This document shows, piece after piece, positions 36,599 through 44,643 of a stretch of DNA of 64,000 bases. Source of the DNA: Ectopseudomonas mendocina (GTDB taxonomy: Bacteria > Pseudomonadota > Gammaproteobacteria > Pseudomonadales > Pseudomonadaceae); NCBI RefSeq assembly GCF_007049795.1, contig NZ_SCFY01000006.1:124001-188000 (forward strand), given 5' to 3'. A program made the translations under genes and the position numbers. The notes under the pieces were generated by a model. It was given only the letters and a program-made list of their open reading frames with translations. It did no database searches and was not told where the DNA came from. Each line of letters begins with the position of its first letter. Within the stretch, counting starts at the first letter, position 1.

Positions 36599-39500
36599 AT
36601 GCTGGTAGCCAGGCGAGTGCAGATAGTTGCTGAAACGCAGGACAAAGAACACAGACTAGAAGAGTTACCACTCGACAACTTTCGCATGACGCCTGCATGG
36701 GTTCTGCTGGGCGAGCCCGGAGCAGGCAAGAGTGAAGCCCTGAAACAGGCCGCTCTGGAGGTCGATGGCGTATATATCACGGTGAACAAACTTATACACA
36801 CGACACCGACGCTAGAGGAGTGGCGCGAGAAAACCCTGTTCATCGACGCACTGGATGAGGCCCGTTCTACAGGCGCTGACAACCTACCCCTACGCATCCG
36901 CCAACAATTACTTCGGCTCGGCAAACCTGCTTTCCGGCTCTCCTGCCGCGCTGCTGACTGGTATGGCTCGACCGACATCGCCGATCTGCAAGACGCCAGC
37001 CCCAATGGACTGCTGACGGTATTGCAACTGTGTCCGCTGAGCAGCGAGGACATACAGCAAATCCTGCACAGCAATTACAACGTCATCGATCCCAAAGCTT
37101 TTATCGAGCAAGCCGAGCGCCACGGTATTGCCGCGCTGCTGAGCAACCCTCAGATGCTCGGCCTGATGGCCAGGGCCGTCAGCGGTGAGAAATGGCCGGA
37201 AAACCGCAACGAGGTCTATCGACTCGCCTGCGAGAAACTGGCTGAAGAAAACAATGTTCGCCACCGGCAAACCAGTGAAGCCAAAGAGGTCGATAACGAC
37301 ACCTTGTTGAAAGCGGCAGGACAGTTGTTCGCTGTGCAGCTGCTTTCGAGCAAGGTAGGCATTTCCAGCGACTCAGACTCCAGCGACAATAACTACCCAG
37401 AACTCAAGCAGTTCAAACCGGAGATTCCTGCTGCAGCCAGAAGAGCACTACAGTCCGCTTTATTCACCCCCTCCCCTGGCAACGCCCATCATCTAATCCC
37501 TCACCACCGCAGCATCGCCGAATATCTGGCAGCAAGATGGCTGGCGGACAAGCTAGATCGGGAGAGTCTTCCCCATGGCCGGCTACTTAACCTGTTACTC
37601 GGCTTCGACGGGGGAGTAGTCGCGGACTTGCGGGGACTGCTCGCATGGTTGGCACAACAAAGCACATCAATACGCAGACGCCTGACAGAAGCAGATCCTC
37701 TTGGCATCGTGCTGTATGGCGATGTCGGCCCATTCAGCACCGCAGACAAGCGCCACCTGCTGCAGGCCCTGCGCCAGCAAGCGGAGAAATTCCCCGGATA
37801 TCGCTGGCACCTTTGGCAAGATATGTCTGGGTTCAGAGCCTTGGCAGACGAGTCGCTGCTTGAGGACTTTCAACGCATTCTGCTGGCCTCCGAGCGCGAT
37901 GATGCGACCCAGTCAGATATGGACTGCGTGCTGGATATTCTTAATTACGGGCATGCTGATGCCACCTTGGCAGCACCGCTGCTCGCGATGATCAAAGACG
38001 CTTCGCTTTGGCCACGACTCAGAACTAGCGCACTCAGTATCTGGCTTAAAATGGCCTCTCCTGTTGAGGCCAAGGACTTGCTGTCGCTAATCTGCAGCAG
38101 CCAGGTTGACGACAACGATGACCAGCTACTGGGAAAACTGCTGGATTTTCTATACCCCGAACATCTGTCGCCCACTGAGTTACTTCTGTGTTTCCACTCT
38201 CCCAAAGACTCTCGACTGATCGGCAGCTACCAGATGTTCTGGGAGCGCTGGCTGCCGGAGCGAGCGCCACAGGCACATCTGCCAGCGCTGTTGGATGGAC
38301 TTTGCGGCAAACAGGAAGTTTTCAACAAGAACAGATCCGAATGGATGATTTCTCGATCTATTGGTCGTTTGCTTGCTCATACTCTCGATGAGTTAGGTGA
38401 ATCGGCCACGAGCGAGCAACTGTTTAACTGGCTGGGCGTCGGAGCAGATCAGCATGGCTACTTCAACCGGGATCACGACTCACAGCTGAAGATTCAAAAT
38501 TGGCTTGAACGCCACCCACAGCAGTACAAAGCCGTGCTTGAGCAATGCATCAAAGCTGAAGCCTTTCCTTATCAATCCCTTCGGCTACATGGCGCCAAGC
38601 CAGCAGAAGATATAGGGCTTTGGCATCTGCATTTGGCCGGAACCACAGATGAGGCGGAAGCAAGAGTTCATTTACAGCAAGCTGTTTACGCTCTTTTGCA
38701 GGATCGCGGAGCCAGGGGACTATCGCTGGAAGTGCTGGATGAATGGGGTCAGAAATTTCCAAGCAGGGCTGATTGGCTGAGTGAATGGCTCACTTGCGAT
38801 TTGGAACAAAGTTACTGGCGCGTAAAAGCTGCGGCACAAAGCCTTACTGACAAGAAGCAACAAGCCGAGGAACGACACCAACGAACCCAGAGCCTTCGCT
38901 CCGAACTTCACGCAATTTCTATTGGTGCAGCCGCAGCCGTCCTTCTTGATGAACTGGCAACCGTTTGGCTGTTCGGCTTCTTGGATATCAATGGAGAAAC
39001 CCCGAGCGAGCGCTTCGCCAACTATAGCGATCTGGGCAATGAGCTCATGCAGGCCGCCGAATCTGGGTTCCGTAAATGCCTACAGCGCTCGGACTTGCCC
39101 TCTGCTGCAGAGATCATCGTTCTGAATCAAGCCGGAAAGCGTTATTACATTAGCCTGCCGTGCCTGCTAGGCCTGCAAATGAGCTGGATCGATACACCCG
39201 GACAGGTAGCTGAGCTATCAGATGACCAAGTCGAAATACTGTTGGCTATGTGTCTCTGCACGCCACATTCGGGGCTGGATGAGCTGGACGCTTGGCGCGC
39301 ACAAATCGCACAGCAGTACCCCGAACTATTTAGCCGCGTACTGTTGCTCTACGCTGCCAGCGTTTTTGCTACAGGCAACTCCTCGGTCGGCATGGAGCAT
39401 TCCCTAAGCGGGGACAATTCCTATACAAAAGCGGCCCAGCTCGCCAGCCCAGAATTGCTGCGGCAATTTCCCGAAACAGCGGCGGCCCAACAGCTCCATG

Positions 39501-40621
39501 ACCTGCGCCAGTTGCTGAAAGCAGCTCTGATTTTTGCTCCAGAATGTCTCGCTGCGCTGACACGGCAAAAGTTGAAGTCACCTCAACTCAATGCTGAACA
39601 GAGCCTTCTGTGGCTGGCACTACAGGTTCTGACTGGCAGTGCTGACGAATCAGAGGAGTTCTGGCAACGCCTCGGCGAAGCAGAGGAGGCCAATTTAGCC
39701 ATGCATCTAGCGGTGGAAGTCCTGATGCAAGGCGTTCAACTACAGGCCCTACACCCCTCCCAACCCGAACGTATTCTGGGCCGTTTGATCGAGTCACTTA
39801 TCCGGCACGCTGATATGGAACGAGGCCGAGGAGGCTTCGTCAGCGCAGCGATGGATCTGGGTGAGGAACTGCGCGGGATGATCGACTGGTTGGGTACGCA
39901 AACGACAGTAGAGGCCCGCGATGAGCTTCAGCGCCTGCTTGGTGTCCCAGACCTGGCGTCTCAGCACTACCGTATTCGGAGCACATTGGAGCAGCAGCAA
40001 GCACGCAAGAGGGAAGCTGAATTCCAATTCCTTGGTTTGGAAGCGGTCGCCGATGTGTTAGCCAACCAGGCGCCAGCAAATGTCGCCGATCTAATGCACC
40101 TGACCTTGTGTCATCTAGACGACATCTCCCATGAACTACGCCACGCCAATGACGACGGCTATCGGATGTTCTGGAATATCCCCACTAGGCAGCCGCGCAG
40201 CCGCCGCGGGGAGAACCTATGCCGCGATGTCCTACTGGCCCGCTTGCGCTCACGCCTGGATGCGCACGGCATTGGCATTGCTCCGGAATATGACCATGCA
40301 GGCGACAAGCGCGCCGATCTTCATCTCGACTACCGTAACTTATTGGCCCTGCCAATTGAGATAAAACGTGACGATCACGAAAAGCTATGGACAGCTTTGC
40401 GTGATCAACTCATTACCCAATATGCACATGCACCGAAATCTGCAGGCCACGGGATCTATTTGGTGCTTTGGTTTGGCGACAGCAAGAAACTGAAAAGTCC
40501 ACCCCAAAGGAAGCCAAAACCCTCGACACCCAATGAGCTAAGGATTCAATTGGAAAGCCAACTATCGGAGGAGGAGCGGAAAAGGGTGTTCGTACGCGTG
40601 CTGGATGTCAGTTGGCCCTGA
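36599..40621 (+). CDS. Large STAND/NACHT-like P-loop NTPase with C-terminal PD-(D/E)xK nuclease-like domain; candidate defence protein
   Basis: 1340 residues, not recognised as a named system. Residues 38-45 are Walker A GEPGAGKS. Residues 80-88 are LFIDALDEA, a Walker B with the two acidic pairs common in NACHT/STAND ATPases. At 302-310 HHRSIAEYL matches the Fx(H)xSfxEYLAA motif that closes many NACHT modules. Residues about 330-1190 are helical, leucine-rich and lack obvious repeats; I infer a sensor region. The C-terminus has Glu1205 (GENLCRD), Asp1240 and Glu1254-Ile-Lys1256 (IEIK), a PD-(D/E)xK arrangement. No effector precedes the NTPase, unlike Avs proteins. ATG follows AAGGAC. The gene is AT-richer than its neighbours and has no partner or mobility gene. 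Single-gene abortive or nuclease-based immunity is inference. Confidence 0.75.
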   Translation: MLVARRVQIVAETQDKEHRLEELPLDNFRMTPAWVLLGEPGAGKSEALKQAALEVDGVYITVNKLIHTTPTLEEWREKTLFIDALDEARSTGADNLPLRIRQQLLRLGKPAFRLSCRAADWYGSTDIADLQDASPNGLLTVLQLCPLSSEDIQQILHSNYNVIDPKAFIEQAERHGIAALLSNPQMLGLMARAVSGEKWPENRNEVYRLACEKLAEENNVRHRQTSEAKEVDNDTLLKAAGQLFAVQLLSSKVGISSDSDSSDNNYPELKQFKPEIPAAARRALQSALFTPSPGNAHHLIPHHRSIAEYLAARWLADKLDRESLPHGRLLNLLLGFDGGVVADLRGLLAWLAQQSTSIRRRLTEADPLGIVLYGDVGPFSTADKRHLLQALRQQAEKFPGYRWHLWQDMSGFRALADESLLEDFQRILLASERDDATQSDMDCVLDILNYGHADATLAAPLLAMIKDASLWPRLRTSALSIWLKMASPVEAKDLLSLICSSQVDDNDDQLLGKLLDFLYPEHLSPTELLLCFHSPKDSRLIGSYQMFWERWLPERAPQAHLPALLDGLCGKQEVFNKNRSEWMISRSIGRLLAHTLDELGESATSEQLFNWLGVGADQHGYFNRDHDSQLKIQNWLERHPQQYKAVLEQCIKAEAFPYQSLRLHGAKPAEDIGLWHLHLAGTTDEAEARVHLQQAVYALLQDRGARGLSLEVLDEWGQKFPSRADWLSEWLTCDLEQSYWRVKAAAQSLTDKKQQAEERHQRTQSLRSELHAISIGAAAAVLLDELATVWLFGFLDINGETPSERFANYSDLGNELMQAAESGFRKCLQRSDLPSAAEIIVLNQAGKRYYISLPCLLGLQMSWIDTPGQVAELSDDQVEILLAMCLCTPHSGLDELDAWRAQIAQQYPELFSRVLLLYAASVFATGNSSVGMEHSLSGDNSYTKAAQLASPELLRQFPETAAAQQLHDLRQLLKAALIFAPECLAALTRQKLKSPQLNAEQSLLWLALQVLTGSADESEEFWQRLGEAEEANLAMHLAVEVLMQGVQLQALHPSQPERILGRLIESLIRHADMERGRGGFVSAAMDLGEELRGMIDWLGTQTTVEARDELQRLLGVPDLASQHYRIRSTLEQQQARKREAEFQFLGLEAVADVLANQAPANVADLMHLTLCHLDDISHELRHANDDGYRMFWNIPTRQPRSRRGENLCRDVLLARLRSRLDAHGIGIAPEYDHAGDKRADLHLDYRNLLALPIEIKRDDHEKLWTALRDQLITQYAHAPKSAGHGIYLVLWFGDSKKLKSPPQRKPKPSTPNELRIQLESQLSEEERKRVFVRVLDVSWP

Positions 40622-40730
40622 CGTACATTAGCGCTGGTTCTAAATGGCCCGGCTGAATACCTAAAGAGCCCTGCTCTACCGCCTTTATTTGCACGGAGCG
40701 GATGTAATACGTGTCAATGATTATCAGCTT

Positions 40731-41189
40731 ATGCGCATCGGCCTGATCGCCGACACCCACAACCTGCTGCGCCCTGAAGCGCTAGCAGCGTTGCAAGGCG
40801 TCGATCATCTGATCCACGCCGGCGATATCGGCGGGCCGCACATCCTCGCCGAGCTGCAGCGCATCGCGCCGCTGTCGGTGGTGCGGGGCAACAACGATCA
40901 GGACGCCTGGGCCGACACCATCCCCAAGCGTCTGAGGCTGACGTTTGGCGGCGTCACGCTGCATGTGCTGCATGACCTCAAGCAGCTGGATACTGACCCG
41001 GCAGCTCAGGGCGTAAACGTGGTGATCGCCGGCCATTCGCACAAGCCGCAGCATGAGCTGCGCGACGGCGTGCTTTACCTAAACCCTGGCAGCGCCGGGC
41101 CGCGACGCTTCAAGCTGCCCATTGGAGTGGGCATCCTGCATATCGAGAATGGGCGGGTACAGGCCGAGCTGATCACGCTGCAGGTCTGA
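40731..41189 (+). CDS. YfcE-like metallophosphodiesterase
   Basis: A 152-residue calcineurin-like phosphoesterase. Metal ligands are visible in DTH (LIADTHN), GD (HAGDIGG), GNND (VRGNNDQD) and GHSH (VIAGHSHKPQ), so the site looks complete. ATG 40731 starts directly with the catalytic fold (MRIGLIADTH); an upstream in-frame start adds 14 residues of no known role. The substrate is unknown; the family acts on artificial phosphodiesters in vitro. First core gene to the right of the accessory gene. Confidence 0.9.
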   Translation: MRIGLIADTHNLLRPEALAALQGVDHLIHAGDIGGPHILAELQRIAPLSVVRGNNDQDAWADTIPKRLRLTFGGVTLHVLHDLKQLDTDPAAQGVNVVIAGHSHKPQHELRDGVLYLNPGSAGPRRFKLPIGVGILHIENGRVQAELITLQV

Positions 41190-41312
41190 TGACCATCGCA
41201 GGGTGGACGACGCTTCACCCGTCCACCGCCCCGCCAACCTTCGCATTGATACGGACCGGAGGAGCGCCTGTGCGGCATTCAGTTTCAGCCGCAATGCCTC
41301 GCGCCCTCAAGC

Positions 41313-41340
41313 CAATCGCGGCTGAAGCCGCTCCTACAAA
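41313..41340. repeat. Half REP-like element
   Basis: CGCGGCTGAAGCCGCTCCTAC is the right half of the Pseudomonas REP theme, with its own GCGGCT...AGCCGC dyad. It lies in the 252-base gap before gloA; the left half is missing. Nothing else was recognised in that gap. Confidence 0.6.
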
Positions 41341-41441
41341 CGCCCCGGCATCGCTGCTTGATCAAGGTCACGCCCTTGAAAAACGTGGCCACCGCGTCCA
41401 TCTAGGTAGATACAGCCTTTTCCCGCCTGATGGAGAACCCC

Positions 41442-41969
41442 ATGACCCTCGACGAGCTCAACGCCATTGCTGGCGTGACCGCCAAGCCTGACGTCGCCAC
41501 CGCCGACTTCGTCTACAACCACACCATGATCCGCGTGAAGGATCTGCAAAAATCCCTGGATTTCTATACCCGCGTGCTGGGCTTCACCCTGCTGGAGAAG
41601 AAGGACTTCCCCGACGCCGAGTTCAGCCTGTACTTCCTCGCGCTGATCAACGACAAGTCGCAGATCCCAGCCGACCCGGCTGCCCGCCATCAGTGGCGCA
41701 AATCCATCCCCGGCGTGCTGGAGCTGACCTACAACTACGGCACCGAGAAGGATCCGGAATTCTCCTACCACAGCGGCAACAGCGACCCACGCGGCTTCGG
41801 TCACCTGTGCGTGTCGGTGCCGGACATCAAGGCGGCCTGCCAGCGCTTCGAAGACCTCGGCGTGGACTTCCAGAAACGCCTGACCGACGGCCGCATGCGC
41901 GATATCGCCTTCATCAAGGACCCGGACGGCTACTGGGTCGAGATCATCCAGTTCACCGAAGTGAGCTGA
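41442..41969 (+). CDS. gloA: Lactoylglutathione lyase (glyoxalase I)
   Basis: A 175-residue glyoxalase that isomerises the hemithioacetal of methylglyoxal and glutathione to S-lactoylglutathione. All four expected metal ligands can be placed: His in FVYNHTMIRV, Glu in GVLELTYN, His in GFGHLCVSV and Glu in GYWVEIIQ. The longer form with an N-terminal extension is the Zn-type class rather than the short Ni-type. ATG 41442 follows TGGAGAACC. Confidence 0.95.
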   Translation: MTLDELNAIAGVTAKPDVATADFVYNHTMIRVKDLQKSLDFYTRVLGFTLLEKKDFPDAEFSLYFLALINDKSQIPADPAARHQWRKSIPGVLELTYNYGTEKDPEFSYHSGNSDPRGFGHLCVSVPDIKAACQRFEDLGVDFQKRLTDGRMRDIAFIKDPDGYWVEIIQFTEVS

Positions 41970-41989
41970 TTTCGCCTCCGCGAAAACCG

Positions 41990-42023
41990 ACGAGGGGCTG
42001 CCCCCAGCGAAGCAGCCCCTCGT
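41990..42023. terminator. Bidirectional terminator between gloA and the YitT-family gene
   Basis: ACGAGGGGCTGC and GCAGCCCCTCGT form a perfect 12-bp stem with a 10-nt loop. Both flanking genes end here, and the + strand continues TTAGTT. Confidence 0.8.
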
Positions 42024-42035
42024 TAGTTGCCGGGT

Positions 42036-42683
42036 TCAACTGACGCCGACGTAGCGGTCCGCCCGGTGATTGATCGCCAGCACCAGATTGAGCACTACCG
42101 CCCCCAGCACCGAGAGCAGCACCTTGTCTGGCGACACCACGAAAATCGCCGCCAGGACGATGCTCGCGTCGATAGCCATCTGCACGGTGCCAGCGCGGAA
42201 ACCGAAGCGCTCCTGCATATACAGCGCGAGAATATTCACCCCACCCAGGCTGGCGCGGTGGCGGAACAGCATGAGCAAACCCAGCCCCATCGCAGCGCCG
42301 CCGAACAGCGCGGCATACACGGCGCTGAGGTGGGCGAAGGCGACCCAGTGCGGCGTCAGCTCGGCTAGTAGCGAAACCAGCATCACCGCGCAGCCCGTGC
42401 GCAAGGTGAAGCCCCAGCCCATGCGCCAGATACCGAGCAGGTAGAACGGCAGATTGACCAGGCAGAACACCAGACCGAACGACCAGCCGGCCTGGTAGTT
42501 GGCTAGGAAGGCGATGCCGACAGTGCCACCGGTGAGCAGACCAGCATGCTTGTAGAAGGCGATGCCCAGCGCCACCAGCGCGGTGCCGAACAGGAGGGCC
42601 AGCGCATCTTCCCAGAGTGGATGGCGTACGAAGAGTGCAGCGACGGCGCTCGGGCGCTCGTCGACGGGCGATTGCTCAGTCAT
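42036..42683 (-). CDS. YitT/DUF161 family membrane protein
   Basis: A 215-residue protein with five to six hydrophobic segments and the family features GLLTGGTVGIAFL near the N-terminus and RHRASLGGVNILALYMQ in the middle. It lacks the C-terminal DUF2179 domain found in Bacillus YitT. ATG 42683 was preferred to 42707 because it gives the compact N-terminus. Function is unknown. Confidence 0.83.
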   Translation of the reverse strand: MTEQSPVDERPSAVAALFVRHPLWEDALALLFGTALVALGIAFYKHAGLLTGGTVGIAFLANYQAGWSFGLVFCLVNLPFYLLGIWRMGWGFTLRTGCAVMLVSLLAELTPHWVAFAHLSAVYAALFGGAAMGLGLLMLFRHRASLGGVNILALYMQERFGFRAGTVQMAIDASIVLAAIFVVSPDKVLLSVLGAVVLNLVLAINHRADRYVGVS

Positions 42684-42794
42684 GACAGAACCTGAATCAG
42701 GATGCACGAAACACGTTACGGCAGCGGCAAGGCAATGACCGTCGCGCCGCGCAGGGGAGTCTGGCGGCAGAAATGGCCGGAACGCCAGGCAAGA

Positions 42795-43313
42795 TTATGC
42801 GCCGCGGCGCTCCCACACTTCGAAGGCGTAAGGCAGTGTCTCGGCCGAAGCCGGGTGCTCGACGCTGGAGGTCATACGCCAGGTGGCCTCGTCGACCTCG
42901 GGGAAGAAAGCATCACCTTCGGGATCGAGGCCGACACGCGTCAGGTAGAGGCGATCAGCCTGAGCCAGCCCCAGCTCATAGAGCTGCGCGCCGCCGATCA
43001 GCATCAGTTCCTCGGCATTCTCTTCACGCGCCCAGGCGTCGGCTCGTTCGACGGCCTCTTCCAGCGTCGCGAATACCTCGGCACCTTCCAAGGTGAGGCC
43101 GGCCTGGCGACTGACCACGATATTGAGCCTGCCGGGCAACGGGCGCCCAAGCGAATCCCAGGTCTTGCGCCCCATGATGATCGGCTTGCCGAGCGTCATC
43201 GCCTTGAAGTGCTTGAGATCCGCCGGCAGGTGCCAGGGCAGTTGGTTGTCGCGGCCAATCACGCGGTTGTGCGCGAGCGCGGCGATCAGAGAAAGAGGTA
43301 GAGTCGTTTTCAT
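42795..43313 (-). CDS. folA: Dihydrofolate reductase
   Basis: A 172-residue NADPH-dependent reductase producing tetrahydrofolate. LPLSLIAALAHNRVIGRDNQLPWHLPADLKHF contains the active-site region (W-H-L-P-A-D with acid Asp). IIMGRKTWDSLGRPLPGR and LMLIGGAQLYELGL bind NADPH. Start choice between 43313 (MKTT) and 43325 (MLAAMKTT) is open; the latter has an AGGG site at good spacing. It lies in the same part of the genome as thyA but is not next to it. Confidence 0.96.
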   Translation of the reverse strand: MKTTLPLSLIAALAHNRVIGRDNQLPWHLPADLKHFKAMTLGKPIIMGRKTWDSLGRPLPGRLNIVVSRQAGLTLEGAEVFATLEEAVERADAWAREENAEELMLIGGAQLYELGLAQADRLYLTRVGLDPEGDAFFPEVDEATWRMTSSVEHPASAETLPYAFEVWERRGA

Positions 43314-43440
43314 GGCCGCGAGCATAACAGAGCCCTCAGCGGCCTCGCAGCCCATCAGTGGCTGCAGCAGCGCTGTCGTCGTATCGTCACATTCACCGTA
43401 GCAGGCTAAGGGCTGATTCTACGAGCAAGGAGCCAGCATC

Positions 43441-44583
43441 ATGTCGACATCACTCTCTGCCTGGGTATTGGGCGTCACTCTGCTGCCACTGGCGGTCTTC
43501 ACCAGCCACGCCTCGGATAAAGTCCAGGCCGCCATCGACTGGGCCCAGCAGCAACCCAGCGCCAGGCAAACCCAGAACTGGGAAACCAAGGCTCCCCTGC
43601 TGATCGCCCACCGGGGCGCCAGCGGTTACGCGCCCGAGCACACCCTGGCGGCCTACGCGCTGGCAGCCTTTCAAGGCGCCGACTACATCGAGCCCGACTT
43701 GGTGATGACCCGCGACGGCCAGTTGGTCGCCCGTCATGACAACGAACTGGGGTTGACCACCGATGTGGCGCAGCGCCCCGAATTCGCCGACCGCAAACGC
43801 ACCCAGAGTGTCGACGGGCGCAGCCTAGAAGGCTGGTTCAGTGAGGACTTCACCCTGGCCGAGCTGAAAACCCTGCGCGCCATCGAACGTATCCCGCAGC
43901 AGCGACCGGGCAATACCCGCTTCGATGGCCAGTTCGAGATTCCCACGCTGCAGGAGATCATCGATCTGGTGAAACGTCTGGAAGCCCTTCAGCAACGAAC
44001 CCTGGGTTTGTACCCGGAAACCAAGCACCCCACCCACTTCCAGCAACTCGACCTGGCCATGGAAAAACCGCTGCTGGCGGTGCTCGAACGCAACGGCTAC
44101 GACAGCGCCGACGCGCCCGTTTTCATCCAGTCCTTCGAAGTGGCAAACCTCAAGACGCTGAGCACGCTGACACCGATTCGCCTGGTACAACTGCTGTGGG
44201 TAGAAGGTCAGCCCTACGACCAGCAAGTGCTTGGCAGCGGTCTTGACTATCAACAGATGATCACGCCAGAAGGTCTGAAAAACATCGCGCGTTACGCCAG
44301 CGGCATCGGCCCGGAGAAAGGCATGATCATCCCGCGTGATACCACCGGTAACCTCACAGAGCCGACCAGCCTGGTACGTGACGCCCATGCGGCCGGGCTC
44401 AAGGTGCATCCCTACACCTTCCGCGCTGAAAATGCCTTCCTGCCCACCCGTCTGCGTAACGGCAGCGAACCGAGCGAGCGCGGCGATATCAACGCCGAGC
44501 TGCGTGCCTTCCTCGCCACCGGTATCGATGGCCTCTTCATCGACCAGCCGGATATCGCCGTGCGTTTGCGCGAGCAGCGCTGA
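43441..44583 (+). CDS. glpQ: Glycerophosphodiester phosphodiesterase, periplasmic
   Basis: A 380-residue GDPD-family enzyme that cleaves glycerophosphodiesters to glycerol 3-phosphate and alcohol. A signal peptide (about residues 1-22, TSHA) precedes LIAHRGASGYAPEHTLAAYALA (catalytic His), YIEPDLVMTRDG (metal Glu/Asp) and HDNELGLTTDV (second catalytic His). Length fits GlpQ rather than the shorter cytoplasmic UgpQ. Confidence 0.93.
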   Translation: MSTSLSAWVLGVTLLPLAVFTSHASDKVQAAIDWAQQQPSARQTQNWETKAPLLIAHRGASGYAPEHTLAAYALAAFQGADYIEPDLVMTRDGQLVARHDNELGLTTDVAQRPEFADRKRTQSVDGRSLEGWFSEDFTLAELKTLRAIERIPQQRPGNTRFDGQFEIPTLQEIIDLVKRLEALQQRTLGLYPETKHPTHFQQLDLAMEKPLLAVLERNGYDSADAPVFIQSFEVANLKTLSTLTPIRLVQLLWVEGQPYDQQVLGSGLDYQQMITPEGLKNIARYASGIGPEKGMIIPRDTTGNLTEPTSLVRDAHAAGLKVHPYTFRAENAFLPTRLRNGSEPSERGDINAELRAFLATGIDGLFIDQPDIAVRLREQR

Positions 44584-44596
44584 TTCGCACCGAGAC

Positions 44597-44626
44597 GGAT
44601 CAGGGGTTATTCTCAACCCCTGATCC
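44597..44626. terminator. Perfect hairpin between glpQ and the DUF2868 gene
   Basis: GGATCAGGGGTT and AACCCCTGATCC are perfect 12-bp arms with a 6-nt loop, 13 bases after glpQ. No T-run follows on either strand, so it could be a terminator, a transcript-stabilising end, or a structure in the next gene's leader. Confidence 0.6.
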
Positions 44627-44643
44627 GAATGACGAGACGCCGC

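Noticed and set aside
36599..40621. Search for partner defence genes next to the NTPase protein
   Set aside because: The flanking genes are ilvD and a YfcE-like phosphodiesterase, both core; overlapping frames on either strand inside the gene look like shadows.
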